A stretch of DNA of 64,000 bases, taken from assembly GCF_031885415.1 (NCBI RefSeq), contig NZ_CP116871.1:2852001-2916000 (forward strand), in the 5' to 3' direction. This DNA is from Microbacterium forte. GTDB lineage: Bacteria > Actinomycetota > Actinomycetes > Actinomycetales > Microbacteriaceae. How positions within the stretch are numbered: position 1 is the first letter of the stretch; every line of letters begins with the position of its first letter. The notes below the pieces were generated by a model, which ran no database searches, was not told where the DNA came from, and saw nothing but the letters and a program-made list of their open reading frames with translations. A program made the position numbers and the translations under genes. This document shows positions 8,362 through 17,147 of this stretch, one piece after another.

Positions 8362-9312
8362 TCAGTGGGCGTCTCGTGCGGCCAGGAATGCCTCGACCTC
8401 GGCGCGCAGCGGCAGGCTCGGCGAGGCGCCCTGCTTCGTGACGGCGAGCGCGCCGGCGGCCGTGGCGATGCGCACGGCATCCGTCAGCTCCAGGCCGTTC
8501 GCCAGCGCCGCACCGAGATATCCGGCGTAGGCGTCGCCCGCGGCTGTGGTGTCGACGGCCTCGACCGGGAACGGGGGGATGACGGATGCTCCGGCTGCCG
8601 TCACGACGCACGAGCCCTGCCCTGCGAGCGTGATCACGGCCGCGCCGACCCCGCGGTCGAGGAACCACCGGCCCGCGAGCGCGGCGGACGCGGCATCCGT
8701 CACCTCGATGCCGCTGAGCACCGAGGCCTCGGTCTCGTTCGGGGTCACGATGTCGATGTTCGCCCACACCGCGTCGTCGAGCGGAGCGGCGGGTGCCGGG
8801 TCGAGGATGACGGTCATGCCGTGCTCGCGTCCGCGCGACGTGATGTGCGCGGTGAGGGCCGACGGGGTCTCGAGCTGAGTGAGCAGCACCGACGTGGTGG
8901 GCGCGAGGGCGGTGAGCGCCGCATCGATCTGCTCGGTGCTCAGGGCGGCGTTCGCGAGCGGCACCATGACGATGTCGTTCTGCGCCGAGGCGTCGACGCG
9001 GATGTGGGCGATGCCGGTCGGCCCGGGCACGGTGCGCAGGTGTGCGAGATCGACGCCGGCGTCGCTCAGGCCAGTGACGACGAGGTCGTGGAAGAGGTCG
9101 TCGCCGACGCATCCGACGAAGCTCGTGCGTGCTCCGGATCGACCGGCTGCGACGGCCTGGTTGGCGCCCTTGCCGCCGAGCATCAGGGTGAACTCGTCTC
9201 CGAGGATGGTCTCGCCGCGGGCCGGGAGCCGGGTCGAGAAGGTCGTCACGTCTGCGGTCACACTGCCGACGATGACGACGCCGGTGCGATCGGGCGAGGT
9301 GGCGGCTGTCAT
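8362..9312 (-). CDS. rbsK: Ribokinase (PfkB family)
   Basis: 316 aa from the ATG at 9312, preceded by GGAG. It phosphorylates D-ribose to ribose 5-phosphate. Signature 1 is LGGKGANQAVAAGRSG (about 45-60), the substrate-binding loop. PNETEA (191-196) is the Mg-ATP motif. Signature 2 is DTTAAGDAYAGYLGAAL, with Asp260 as catalytic base. It is first gene of rbsK-rbsD-gntR and divergent from a transaldolase. The promoter region holds two copies of the regulon palindrome. No rbsABC is adjacent, but the transporter at 18206-21788 carries the same operator. Confidence 0.93.
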   Translation of the reverse strand: MTAATSPDRTGVVIVGSVTADVTTFSTRLPARGETILGDEFTLMLGGKGANQAVAAGRSGARTSFVGCVGDDLFHDLVVTGLSDAGVDLAHLRTVPGPTGIAHIRVDASAQNDIVMVPLANAALSTEQIDAALTALAPTTSVLLTQLETPSALTAHITSRGREHGMTVILDPAPAAPLDDAVWANIDIVTPNETEASVLSGIEVTDAASAALAGRWFLDRGVGAAVITLAGQGSCVVTAAGASVIPPFPVEAVDTTAAGDAYAGYLGAALANGLELTDAVRIATAAGALAVTKQGASPSLPLRAEVEAFLAARDAH

Positions 9313-9344
9313 GGCACTCCTGATCGTCGTCGATGCGGGGTGCT

Positions 9345-9401
9345 TTGACATCCTCCGCGGCTGTCATTACATTAGCCGAATCCGAACCTGTAACGACAGG
9401 T
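9345..9401. promoter_or_regulatory. Divergent promoter region with two copies of the regulon operator
   Basis: On the + strand, TTGACA (9345-9350) and TACATT (9368-9373) are separated by 17 bp and point to the transaldolase gene. The core TGT-CATT-ACA (9362-9371) overlaps the -10 box. A perfect copy, ACCTGT-AACG-ACAGGT, lies at 9386-9401, downstream of that promoter and upstream of rbsK on the other side. The same motif recurs at 18056 and 27190-27228. Confidence 0.75.
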
Positions 9402-9419
9402 TGTGCACAAGGAGACCCG

Positions 9420-10082
9420 ATGACCGCGCTGGCCCCCCGTCTCTATGTCGACAGCGCGGACGTCGACCGCGTCTCGTCGCTCCTCGCCGCGGGCGTCGTG
9501 CACGGCGTCACCACCAACCCGACGATCCTCGAGCGCGGCGGTCGCACCGCCGCCGAGATCCCCGACCTCTACGCCCGCTGGGCAGGCGAGGGTGCACGCG
9601 AGATCTTCTTCCAGACGTGGGGCGGCGACGCTTCATCCTTGCTCCGCAACGCCGAGGGCATCAGGGCGCTCGGCGACCGGGTGGTCGTGAAGGTGCCCGC
9701 GACGCGCGACGGTTTCGCCGCGGCATCCGCTCTGGTGCGCGACGGCGCGACCGTGCTCGTCACCGCTGTGTACTCGGTCGCCCAAACGCTGGTGTGCGCC
9801 TCGATCGGCGCGCAGTACATCGCTCCCTACCTCGGACGCATGCGGGATGCCGGCATCGACGGCGACGCCGTGATCGCCCGCATGCAGGAGATGTGCGCGG
9901 GGAGCGATTCGAACGTGCTCGCCGCGAGTCTGCGGTCGCCCGACGACATCACCGGCCTGCGTCTCGCGGGGGTGCCGTACTTCACCGCGGCACCGGACGT
10001 GATCGAGCAGATGCTGTTCCACGGGGTCAGCGACAGCTCGGCGGCGGAGTTCGACGCGGCGATGGTGCGGCTCGGGGCCTGA
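9420..10082 (+). CDS. Small transaldolase / fructose-6-phosphate-aldolase-type enzyme
   Basis: 220 aa from the ATG at 9420 with AAGGAG 6 nt upstream. It is a class I aldolase of the short (FSA/TalC-like) transaldolase family. Asp11 lies in LYVDSADVD, TTNPTI (31-36) is the family signature, and Lys91 in VVVKVPAT is the Schiff-base lysine. It probably moves dihydroxyacetone units between sugar phosphates of the pentose phosphate pool, which suits its pairing with ribokinase. It shares the operator region with rbsK. Confidence 0.88.
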   Translation: MTALAPRLYVDSADVDRVSSLLAAGVVHGVTTNPTILERGGRTAAEIPDLYARWAGEGAREIFFQTWGGDASSLLRNAEGIRALGDRVVVKVPATRDGFAAASALVRDGATVLVTAVYSVAQTLVCASIGAQYIAPYLGRMRDAGIDGDAVIARMQEMCAGSDSNVLAASLRSPDDITGLRLAGVPYFTAAPDVIEQMLFHGVSDSSAAEFDAAMVRLGA

Positions 10083-10098
10083 GGCGCGCCGATCGCTC

Positions 10099-10776
10099 TC
10101 AGGCGGTGGCCGCCTGACGCAGCCACCGCTCGACGCCGGCGATGTGCGCGGTGGCGAGCGAGGTCGCGAGGCCCGAATCGCGGCGGGCGATGGCGTCGGC
10201 GATCGCCCGATGCTCCGACAGCGTGCGCTCGACGGCTCCGCCCTCGGTGAGCCCCCGCCATACGCGGGCGCGCACGGTCTGGCTGCTCAGGTGCTCGATG
10301 AGGCTGGCGAGATAGGCATTGCCCGCCATGCCGACGATCTCGCGATGGAAGCGGATGTCGTGCTCGACGAGCTCTTCGATGCTCACCGTCGAATCGATGG
10401 ATTCCACCTCGCGCTCGAGATCGGCGATCGCCTCGTCGGTGCCGAGGGTGGCCGCGAGGCCGGTCGCCTGCGACTCCAGCATCCGTCGCACGGCGAAGAT
10501 CTCGAGCATCGAGTCGTCGTCATGCATGTCGACCACGAACGAGATCGCCTCGAGCAGCAGGTGGGGTTCGAGACTTGTGACATAGGTGCCGTCGCCCCGT
10601 CGCACGTCGAGCACTCGGATCACCTCGAGCGCCTTCACCGCCTCGCGCATCGAGTTGCGCGACAGGCCGAGGCGTTCGGACAGCTCTTTCTCGGGAGGAA
10701 GCCGATCGCCGGGGGCGAGCTCGCCCGAGACGATCATCGCCTTGATCTTCTCGATCGCGTCGTCAGTCACTGCCAT
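10099..10776 (-). CDS. GntR/FCD regulator of the L-fucose genes
   Basis: 225 aa. Winged helix: IEKIKAMIVSGELAPGDRLP, EKELSERLGLSRNSMREAVKALEVIRVLDVRRGDGTYV. The FCD domain has EIFAVRRMLESQATGLAA (Arg), DIRFHREIVGMAGN (Asp, His), EHRAIADAI (His) and ATAHIAGVERWL (His). It is divergent from the lactonase gene with 46 bp between the starts. CATCGGATGTCT at 10795 in that gap resembles the half-sites of the palindromes at 13331 and 13491, so autoregulation and repression of the fucose operons is the simplest reading. The effector is probably L-fuconate or a downstream keto-acid. Confidence 0.85.
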   Translation of the reverse strand: MAVTDDAIEKIKAMIVSGELAPGDRLPPEKELSERLGLSRNSMREAVKALEVIRVLDVRRGDGTYVTSLEPHLLLEAISFVVDMHDDDSMLEIFAVRRMLESQATGLAATLGTDEAIADLEREVESIDSTVSIEELVEHDIRFHREIVGMAGNAYLASLIEHLSSQTVRARVWRGLTEGGAVERTLSEHRAIADAIARRDSGLATSLATAHIAGVERWLRQAATA

Positions 10777-10794
10777 GGCGTCATCCTAACCATT

Positions 10795-10806
10795 CATCGG
10801 ATGTCT
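10795..10806. promoter_or_regulatory. Probable operator of the fucose regulator
   Basis: CATCGGATGTCT lies between the divergent starts of the FCD regulator (10776) and the lactonase (10823). It shares the CATC-S-GATGTCT core with the longer palindromes at 13331-13345 and 13491-13515. Confidence 0.5.
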
Positions 10807-10822
10807 GCGGCAGGATGGAGGC

Positions 10823-11803
10823 ATGCGCGTACTCGATTCGCACCTACATCTCTGGGATCCCGAGCTTCTGCACTACACCTGGCTCGAAGGCCCGCTCGCC
10901 TGGCTGTTCGGTGAGACCGAGATCGAGCACGCGCGAATAGGGAACGCGACCTCCGAAAGAGCGGTCTTCGTGCAGGCCGAGACCATCGAAGACGACTTCC
11001 TCGACGAGGTGCGCTGGGTGGCGAGTCTGGCCGCCCGCATCGGAGTGGTCGGAATCGTCGCCGGCGCCCGTCTCGATCGCGGCACCGACACGACCGCCCA
11101 CCTTGAAGGCCTTGCGGCCGAGCCGCTCGTGGTCGGCGTGCGTCACAACCTGCAGGGCGAGCCAGACGGGCTGGCGGTGTCGGCCGCCTTCGTGACCGGC
11201 GCCCGCGAGGTCGCAGCGCACGGGTGGGCCTTCGACGCCTGCATCCGTGCATCCCAGCTTCCCGAGGTCGCCCGTCTCGCGGGGGCAGTGCCCGAGCTGC
11301 GGATCGTGCTCGATCACCTGGGCAAGCCCCAGGTCGGCACCGCGGATGCTCCGGTCGCGCCGACGATGGAATGGGTGCGGGATCTCGACGACCTCGCACG
11401 GCATCCGAACGTGTGGTGCAAGCTGTCGGGGCTTCCGGCCGAGGCCGGGGGCGACTGGTCGGCTGAGCAGATGCATCCGTTCCTCGACGCCACAGCCGAC
11501 GCGTTCGGCGCCGAGCGACTGATGTGGGGGAGTGACTGGCCGGTCTCGGTCATCGGCCCCGCCGAAGCGGACGACCCGTATGCCAACGAAGACGGAACCC
11601 CGATGTACCAGCCCACGGCGCGCAGTCGGTGGGCGGATGCCGTGAGCGGCTGGGCCGAGCGCCGCGGACACGACGTCGACGCGATCATGTGGCGCAACGC
11701 CGAGGAGTTCTATCGCGTCGGCGCCAGGCCCCCGCGCGAGGACGCTCGGGAGGAGCGGCCTCGTCGCGGTTTCCTGGGATGGCTGCGGGGCGACCGCGCG
11801 TAG
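10823..11803 (+). CDS. L-fuconolactonase-type amidohydrolase
   Basis: 326 aa. Amidohydrolase-2 (PF04909) TIM-barrel lactonase, which would open L-fucono-lactone to L-fuconate. The first metal motif is DSHLHLWDPELLHYTWL (His7, His9). Others are FDACIRASQLPEVARL, IVLDHLGKPQV (His) and RLMWGSDWPVSVIGPA (the strand-8 Asp), all typical of fuconolactonases and related 4-sulfomuconolactonase-like enzymes. A basic tail (EERPRRGFLGWLRGDRA) is added at the end. ATG with GGATGGAGG upstream. Its neighbours supply all other steps of the non-phosphorylative fucose route. Confidence 0.87.
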   Translation: MRVLDSHLHLWDPELLHYTWLEGPLAWLFGETEIEHARIGNATSERAVFVQAETIEDDFLDEVRWVASLAARIGVVGIVAGARLDRGTDTTAHLEGLAAEPLVVGVRHNLQGEPDGLAVSAAFVTGAREVAAHGWAFDACIRASQLPEVARLAGAVPELRIVLDHLGKPQVGTADAPVAPTMEWVRDLDDLARHPNVWCKLSGLPAEAGGDWSAEQMHPFLDATADAFGAERLMWGSDWPVSVIGPAEADDPYANEDGTPMYQPTARSRWADAVSGWAERRGHDVDAIMWRNAEEFYRVGARPPREDAREERPRRGFLGWLRGDRA

Positions 11804-11811
11804 CGGCCGAC

Positions 11812-12570
11812 TCAGCTGCCGACGGGGCGGAGGCGCAGCTGCGCCATGCCGCCGTCGACCTCGATGAACGTGCCGGTGGTCGACCCCGCGGCGGGGCTCA
11901 CGAGGTAGGCCACAGCCGCTGCGACCTCGTCGGGCGAGACCAGACGACCGTGCGGCTGGCGGGCCTCGAGAGCGGCACGCTCGGCGGCCGGGTCGGAGGC
12001 CGAGTTGAGCAGGCGCCCGACCCAGGGGGTGTCGGCGGTGCCGGGGTTCACGGCGTTGACGCGGATGCCGTCGCGCAGGTGGTCGGCTGCCATGGCGCGC
12101 GTCAGGGCCGAGACGGCGCCCTTCGACGCGCTGTACAGAGCGCGCTGCGGCAGGCCGGTGGTCGAGGCGATGGATGCCGTGTTGCACACGGCCGCACTCG
12201 GCGACCTCTTGAGCCAGGGCAGCGCTGCCGAGGTGACGCGGGCGATGCCGGTGACGTTGATCGAGAGCACTCGGGCCCACTCGTCGTCGTCGTTCGCGCT
12301 GATGTCGCCCTGTGCGCCGACCCCGGCGTTGTTGACGACGATGTCGATGCGCCCGAATCTCTCGGCGACGGCGGCCACGGCCGCATCCACCGATGCGCGG
12401 TCTGACACATCGGCCGTGAACGCGGCGAACGCGGCATCCGCTCCTGAGGTGTCGCGATCGAGCACCGCGATCTGGGCGCCGTCGGCGTGCAGTCGGGCAG
12501 CGACCGCCGCGCCGATTCCTGATGCGCCGCCGGTGACGATCGCGACCAGTCCGTCGAGTGTGCTGCTCAC
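11812..12570 (-). CDS. SDR dehydrogenase, probably 2-keto-3-deoxy-L-fuconate dehydrogenase
   Basis: 252 aa from a GTG at 12570. That codon forms a GTGA overlap with the stop of the FAH-family gene and has GGGAGG 7 nt upstream; an in-frame ATG at 12585 is the alternative. Classical SDR: TGGASGIG (13-20) binds NAD(P), NNAG (80-83), and the Ser/Tyr146/Lys150 triad in CNTASIAS and YSASK. The pathway step assigned is oxidation of 2-keto-3-deoxy-L-fuconate at C4 to the 2,4-diketo acid, the substrate of the hydrolase encoded just upstream. Sequence alone cannot exclude the first step (fucose to lactone). Confidence 0.83.
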   Translation of the reverse strand: MSSTLDGLVAIVTGGASGIGAAVAARLHADGAQIAVLDRDTSGADAAFAAFTADVSDRASVDAAVAAVAERFGRIDIVVNNAGVGAQGDISANDDDEWARVLSINVTGIARVTSAALPWLKRSPSAAVCNTASIASTTGLPQRALYSASKGAVSALTRAMAADHLRDGIRVNAVNPGTADTPWVGRLLNSASDPAAERAALEARQPHGRLVSPDEVAAAVAYLVSPAAGSTTGTFIEVDGGMAQLRLRPVGS

Positions 12571-13427
12571 TTCTGTGCCTCCCATGCCACGAACTCCTGG
12601 CGCTGGTGCCCGAGTCCTTCGATCTCGATCTCGACGATGTCGCCCGCCCTCAGGTACGGGAACCTGCCGCCGAACGCGACGCCCTGCGGGGTGCCCGTGA
12701 GGATCAGGTCGCCGGGCTCGAGCGTGACGTACTGCGACAGGTGGTGCACGATCACGCGCACGTCGAAGATCATGTCGTCGGTGTTCGAGTCCTGCCGCGC
12801 ATCGCCGTTGACCCAGCTGCGCAGCCGCAGGTCGTCGACGTCGACCTCGTCGGGGGTGACCAGCCACGGGCCGGTCGGGTTGAAGCCCGGGGCGATCTTG
12901 CCCTTCGACCACTGCCCTCCGGAGACCTCCATCTGGAAGGCGCGCTCGGACACGTCGTTCGCCGTGACGTAGCCCGCGATGTGCGCGTCGGCATCGTCGG
13001 GTGAATCCAGGTAGGCGGCGCGAGCACCGATGACGATGCCGAGCTCGACCTCCCAGTCGGTCTTCTCGCTGCCGCGGGGGATCGTGACCGCATCGTTCGG
13101 ACCGACGACCGTGTTCGGCGTCTTCAGGAACATGATCGGCACGGTCGGCGGCTCGGAGCCCGACTCGCGGGCGTGCGCGGCGTAGTTCTGGCCGATGCAG
13201 ATGACGGCGCTCGGGCGCGCGATCGGCGCTCCGATGCGCATCGCTGCGGCATCCTCGAGCACGGGGAGCTCGTCGGCGGCGCGGGCGGCGTCGATCCGTG
13301 CGCGGAAGTCACCGGCGAGGAAGTCGCCGTTGACATCGGATGTCACCGACCTCAGATCGAGGTAGCGCTCACCGTCGACGAGGACGGGGATCTCGGCGCC
13401 GGGAGTGCCTAGCCGTGCGAACTTCAT
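12567..13427 (-). CDS. Fumarylacetoacetate hydrolase-family protein, probable 2,4-diketo-3-deoxy-L-fuconate hydrolase
   Basis: 286 aa from the ATG at 13427, preceded by AGGAGA. The FAH fold is shown by CIGQNYAAHARESG, the metal-ligand segment WEVELGIVIGARAAYL, GYVTANDVSERAFQ, and LILTGTPQGVAFGG. In this pathway the enzyme splits the diketo acid to pyruvate and L-lactate. It is first in a two-gene operon with the SDR. A perfect 15-bp palindrome lies inside its early coding region (13331-13345). Confidence 0.87.
   Translation of the reverse strand: MKFARLGTPGAEIPVLVDGERYLDLRSVTSDVNGDFLAGDFRARIDAARAADELPVLEDAAAMRIGAPIARPSAVICIGQNYAAHARESGSEPPTVPIMFLKTPNTVVGPNDAVTIPRGSEKTDWEVELGIVIGARAAYLDSPDDADAHIAGYVTANDVSERAFQMEVSGGQWSKGKIAPGFNPTGPWLVTPDEVDVDDLRLRSWVNGDARQDSNTDDMIFDVRVIVHHLSQYVTLEPGDLILTGTPQGVAFGGRFPYLRAGDIVEIEIEGLGHQRQEFVAWEAQK
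13331..13345. promoter_or_regulatory. Intragenic operator palindrome
   Basis: TGACATC-G-GATGTCA is a perfect 15-bp inverted repeat located 83-97 bp inside the FAH-family gene. It has the same CATC-G-GATG core as the divergent operator, 165 bp away centre to centre. Confidence 0.55.
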
Positions 13428-13485
13428 GTCTCTCCTGATCACTGAGGATTCTGTGTTGCGGGGCGCGCCATGGAGGCCCGTCTCG

Positions 13486-13519
13486 TTGACAGTATAGACA
13501 TCGGATGTTTACACTCCAA
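13486..13519. promoter_or_regulatory. Overlapping divergent promoters with a 25-bp operator
   Basis: On the + strand, TTGACA (13486-13491) and TACACT (13510-13515) are 18 bp apart and serve L-fuconate dehydratase. On the minus strand, TTGGAG (13519-13514) and TATACT (13496-13491) are 17 bp apart and serve the FAH-family operon. The interval 13491-13515 is a palindrome with arms AGTATAGACATC and GATGTTTACACT (10 of 12 positions pair) around a central G. A repressor bound here would close both promoters. Confidence 0.8.
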
Positions 13520-13560
13520 GAGATCTGCACGAATCCCCACCCCGTGCACGAGAGGACCCC

Positions 13561-14856
13561 GTGAGCCGCATCGTCGCCCTCGACACGACCGACATCCGCT
13601 TCCCCACGTCGCTGAGTCTGGACGGATCGGATGCCATGAATCCCGATCCCGACTACTCGGCCGCGTACGTGATCGTGCGCACCGACGCCGAGGACGGCAT
13701 CGACGGCCACGCCTTCGTCTTCACCATCGGGCGAGGCAACGACGTGCAGGTCGCCGCGATCGACGCGCTCGCCGGGCACCTCGTCGGGCGCGAGATCGAG
13801 CCGCTGCTCGACGACATGGGCACGACGTTCCGCGACATCATCGGCGACTCGCAGCTGCGGTGGCTGGGGCCCGAGAAGGGCGTCATGCACATGGCGATCG
13901 GCGCGGTCATCAACGCGCTCTGGGACATCAAGGCGAAGCGCGCGGGGCTGCCGCTCTGGCAGCTCCTCGCACGGATGACGCCGGAGGAGCTGGTCGACCT
14001 CGTCGACTTCCGCTACCTCACCAATGCGCTCACGCGCGAGGACGCGCTCGAGATCCTGCGTGCCGCAGAGCCGGGCCGCATCGAGCGCGAACGAGAGCTG
14101 CTGGCCACCGGGTATCCGGGATACACGACGAGCCCCGGCTGGCTCGGCTACTCCGACGAGAAGCTCGAGCGGCTCGCCCGCGAGGCGATGGCCGACGGCT
14201 TCACCCAGATCAAGCTCAAGGTCGGTGCCGACCTCGACGACGACATCCGCCGCTTCCGCAAGGCGCGCGAGGTCTGCGGACCCGACTTCCCGATCGCGAT
14301 CGATGCGAACCAGCGCTGGGAGGTGTCGGAGGCGATCGAATGGGTCAACGCGCTCGCCGAGTTCCACCCCGCCTGGATCGAGGAGCCGACCAGCCCCGAC
14401 GATGTGCTCGGTCACGCCGAGATCGCCAGGGGAGTCGCGCCCATCCGCGTCGCGACCGGTGAGCACGCGCAGAACCGCGTCATCTTCAAGCAGCTGCTGC
14501 AGGCCGAGGCGATCGCGGTCATGCAGATCGACGCCGTGCGCGTCGCGGGCGTGAACGAGAACATCGCCAACCTGCTGCTCGCGGCGAAGTTCGGGGTGCC
14601 CGTCTGTCCGCATGCCGGCGGGGTCGGCCTGTGCGAGGCCGTGCAGCACCTGTCGATGTTCGACTTCGTCGCCGTCACGGGCACGCGCGAAGGCCGCATG
14701 ATCGAGTTCGTCGATCACCTGCACGAGCACTTCGTGATCCCGACCGACATCCAGGGCGGCTCGTACATGGCGCCGACTGCGCCGGGCTCCGGCATGGAGA
14801 TGAAGGCCGAGAGCATCGCCGCCTACACGTGGAAGGGACAGCATGTCGGCGTCTGA
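13561..14856 (+). CDS. L-fuconate dehydratase (enolase superfamily)
   Basis: 431 aa, GTG start. It removes water from L-fuconate to give 2-keto-3-deoxy-L-fuconate. The residues reported for the Xanthomonas enzyme are present at the same numbers: Lys218 and Lys220 in QIKLKVG, Asp248 in IDANQRW, Glu274 in [10 protein letters not shown], Glu301 in ATGEH, Asp324 in MQIDAV and His351 in CPHAGGVG (the Asp-His dyad). This makes it the best-supported assignment in the cluster. It is followed, with a 14-bp overlap, by the aldo/keto reductase gene, and is divergent from the FAH/SDR operon. Confidence 0.95.
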   Translation: MSRIVALDTTDIRFPTSLSLDGSDAMNPDPDYSAAYVIVRTDAEDGIDGHAFVFTIGRGNDVQVAAIDALAGHLVGREIEPLLDDMGTTFRDIIGDSQLRWLGPEKGVMHMAIGAVINALWDIKAKRAGLPLWQLLARMTPEELVDLVDFRYLTNALTREDALEILRAAEPGRIERERELLATGYPGYTTSPGWLGYSDEKLERLAREAMADGFTQIKLKVGADLDDDIRRFRKAREVCGPDFPIAIDANQRWEVSEAIEWVNALAEFHPAWIEEPTSPDDVLGHAEIARGVAPIRVATGEHAQNRVIFKQLLQAEAIAVMQIDAVRVAGVNENIANLLLAAKFGVPVCPHAGGVGLCEAVQHLSMFDFVAVTGTREGRMIEFVDHLHEHFVIPTDIQGGSYMAPTAPGSGMEMKAESIAAYTWKGQHVGV

Positions 14857-15808
14857 GGCTCTGGCGGTCCCCGCTCTCGGGTACGGGGCGGCGAACGTCG
14901 GCAATCTGTTCCGCCCGCTGAGCGACGACGAGTCGTGGGCGATCCTGGAGGCGGCGTGGGACAGCGGCATCCGCTACTTCGACACGGCTCCGCACTACGG
15001 GCTCGGACTCTCGGAGCGACGCCTGGGCGCATTCCTGCAGACCAAGCCGCGTGAGGAGTACGTGCTGTCGACGAAGGTCGGCCGGCTGCTGCGACCGAAC
15101 CCCGACCACGACGGCGGGCTCGACACCGCGAACGACTTCCACGTGCCCGACGATCTGCAGCGCGTGTGGGACTTCTCGGACGACGGGATCCGTGCCGGTC
15201 TCGACGAGTCGCGCGAGCGGCTGGGCATCGAGCAGATCGATCTGGTCTATCTGCACGACCCCGAGCGGCATGACCTCGACCTCGCGCTCGCCGAGGCGCT
15301 TCCGGCGCTCGAGCAGCTGCGCTCTGACGGGCAGGTGTCGGCGATCGGGATCGGCTCGATGGTGTCGGACGCGCTCGCCGCATCGGTGCGCTCGGCGGAC
15401 CTCGACCTGATCATGGTCGCCGGTCGCTACACGCTGCTCGAGCAGCCCGCCGCTGCCGAGGTGCTGCCCGCCTGTCGTGAGACCGGCACCGGCATCGTGG
15501 CGGCATCGGTGTTCAACTCCGGCCTGTTGGCGTCGAGCGAGCCGCGCCGTGACGGTCGCTACGAGTACGGTCAGCTGCCCGACGAGCTGTGGGAGAGGCT
15601 GCTGCGCATCGCCCGCGTGTGCGCCGACCACGCCGTGCCGCTGCCCGCCGCGGCCATCCAGTTTCCGCTGCAGTCCGACGTCGTGCGGTCGGTGGTCGTC
15701 GGGGGCAGTCGGCCGGCGCAGCTTCGTCAGAATGCCGAGTATGCGGCGCTCGAGATCCCGGCGGCGCTGTGGGATGAGCTCGCGGCGGAAGGGCTGATTC
15801 CGGCCTGA
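14843..15808 (+). CDS. Aldo/keto reductase, probable L-fucose dehydrogenase
   Basis: 321 aa, ATG at 14843 with GGAAGGGACAGC upstream, overlapping the dehydratase gene by 14 bp. The AKR catalytic tetrad is visible: Asp47 and Tyr52 in [14 protein letters not shown], Lys78 in LSTKVG, and His138 in VYLHDPE. It resembles D-threo-aldose/L-fucose 1-dehydrogenases, which oxidise L-fucose to the lactone with NAD(P). The operon position supplies the only missing first step of the pathway. No fucose transporter is adjacent. Confidence 0.88.
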   Translation: MSASEALAVPALGYGAANVGNLFRPLSDDESWAILEAAWDSGIRYFDTAPHYGLGLSERRLGAFLQTKPREEYVLSTKVGRLLRPNPDHDGGLDTANDFHVPDDLQRVWDFSDDGIRAGLDESRERLGIEQIDLVYLHDPERHDLDLALAEALPALEQLRSDGQVSAIGIGSMVSDALAASVRSADLDLIMVAGRYTLLEQPAAAEVLPACRETGTGIVAASVFNSGLLASSEPRRDGRYEYGQLPDELWERLLRIARVCADHAVPLPAAAIQFPLQSDVVRSVVVGGSRPAQLRQNAEYAALEIPAALWDELAAEGLIPA

Positions 15809-15837
15809 GTCGAGCTGCGCGCGTCGACAGCTCAGCA

Positions 15838-15863
15838 GGAACCGCCCCGGGAGAGCGGGTTCC
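15838..15863. terminator. Hairpin between convergent genes
   Basis: GGAACCGC pairs with GCGGGTTCC around a 9-nt loop (one bulged G). It lies 30 bp past the reductase stop and 69 bp before the convergent lacI stop. It has no T tract, so termination is likely but not certain. Confidence 0.5.
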
Positions 15864-15931
15864 GGCCGGCGGTATCGGTTTCAGCTCGCGTTCATGCTGA
15901 ATTGTGCACCGGGTGGGCGCGGCGAGCGGAC

Positions 15932-16933
15932 TCAGCGACCGACGGTCGACTCGCGGACGACGAGCTCGGCGGCGAACGGCGTCGGGGCGGGGAGTGCAGC
16001 CGCCGGATCGGCGAGCTGTCGGATCAGCGCCGCACCCGCCGCCCGTCCGATCTCGTACCCGGGCTGCCGCACGCTCGTCAGCGGCACGACGCTCTGATGC
16101 GCCTGCGCGACGTCGTCGAAGCCGACGAGCGCGATCTCGTCGGGCACGCGGATGCCGTGACGCAGCAGTTGAGTCATCACGCCGATCGCCACCATGTCGT
16201 TCGCCGCGAAGATCGCGTCGGGCCTGTCGTCTGCAGGGAGCGCGAGGATGCGTTCGGCGACCTCGAGGCCGTCTTCCGTCGTGAGATGCGGCACGTCGAA
16301 CACCTCGACCGTGGCGTCCGAGCCGGTGACGGCGTCGCGCAGCCCCTGCAGCCGGTCGTTCGACTGACTGACGCTCGGCGCCCCGAGGAACAGGATGCGG
16401 CGGCGTCCGATCGCCAGCAGGTGCTCACCCGCGAGGCGGCCGCCGCCGCGGTCGTCGAAGAGGACGGAGCCGACGGTCGGGGAGTCGGGGATGGGCCCGA
16501 CCACCACCGAGCGGATGCCGCGGTCGGCGAGCTGCTCCAGCCGGGGCACCACGTCTTCGAGCGGATAGATCACGATGCCCTGCACCCGATGCGCCTCGAA
16601 CATGTCGATGTTGCGACGCTCGGTGTCGGCGTCGCGGTTGCTGTTGCTGAAGAACAGCGACCAGCCGCCCTCGCGGGCGACGTCCTCGACACCGCGCGAG
16701 AGCTCGTGGAAGTACGGCAGCCAGGCGTCGAGGAGGATCAGCGCGAGCGCCTTGCTCGACCCCGCGCGCAGCTGTCGTGCGGATTCGTTCGGCACGTAGC
16801 CGAGCTGTTCGATCGCGGCCCGGACCTTCGCGGCGCTCGATTCGCCCAGCACGTGAGGGTGGTTGAGGTAGTTCGAGACGGTCGAGGAGGAGACCCCGGC
16901 GAGGGCGGCGACATCTTTGACGCTGGCGGGCAT
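15932..16933 (-). CDS. LacI-family regulator of the adjacent 3-epimerase gene
   Basis: 333 aa from the ATG at 16933 with AAGGAG upstream. The HTH is MPASVKDVAALAGVSSSTVS with hinge QLRAGSSKALAL. The periplasmic-binding-like core has DGLEVAERILALP, AIFAANDMVAIGVM and LVGFDDVAQAHQSVVPLTSVRQP. Two identical palindromes (17023 and 17090) lie in the gap to the divergent epimerase gene. They are its probable operators, one on each side of the epimerase promoter. Confidence 0.9.
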   Translation of the reverse strand: MPASVKDVAALAGVSSSTVSNYLNHPHVLGESSAAKVRAAIEQLGYVPNESARQLRAGSSKALALILLDAWLPYFHELSRGVEDVAREGGWSLFFSNSNRDADTERRNIDMFEAHRVQGIVIYPLEDVVPRLEQLADRGIRSVVVGPIPDSPTVGSVLFDDRGGGRLAGEHLLAIGRRRILFLGAPSVSQSNDRLQGLRDAVTGSDATVEVFDVPHLTTEDGLEVAERILALPADDRPDAIFAANDMVAIGVMTQLLRHGIRVPDEIALVGFDDVAQAHQSVVPLTSVRQPGYEIGRAAGAALIRQLADPAAALPAPTPFAAELVVRESTVGR

Positions 16934-17022
16934 GGAGCTCCTTGTCGGCTGCGCCAGTGCGCTCGTGCGCGGGGACCACTGCGCACCGGCGCGGCACCGA
17001 CGAGTCCACAGTAGCCGAGCAG

Positions 17023-17103
17023 TTGGCACGTGCCAAGAAAGTTCTTGACAGCCCCGTACGACCCCGCGTACCGTGACCTGAACGCGGACTTGGCACGTGC
17101 CAA
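17023..17103. promoter_or_regulatory. Two identical LacI operators flanking a promoter
   Basis: The perfect palindrome TTGGCACGTGCCAA occurs at 17023-17036 and 17090-17103, 67 bp apart centre to centre. Between them TTGACA (17045-17050) and TACCGT (17069-17074), 18 bp apart, form a promoter for the epimerase gene. The paired sites could hold a DNA loop. Confidence 0.85.
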
Positions 17104-17147
17104 ATCCCAGAGGCGATGGTGCCCCACACCCGTCTCCGAGAGGTCTC

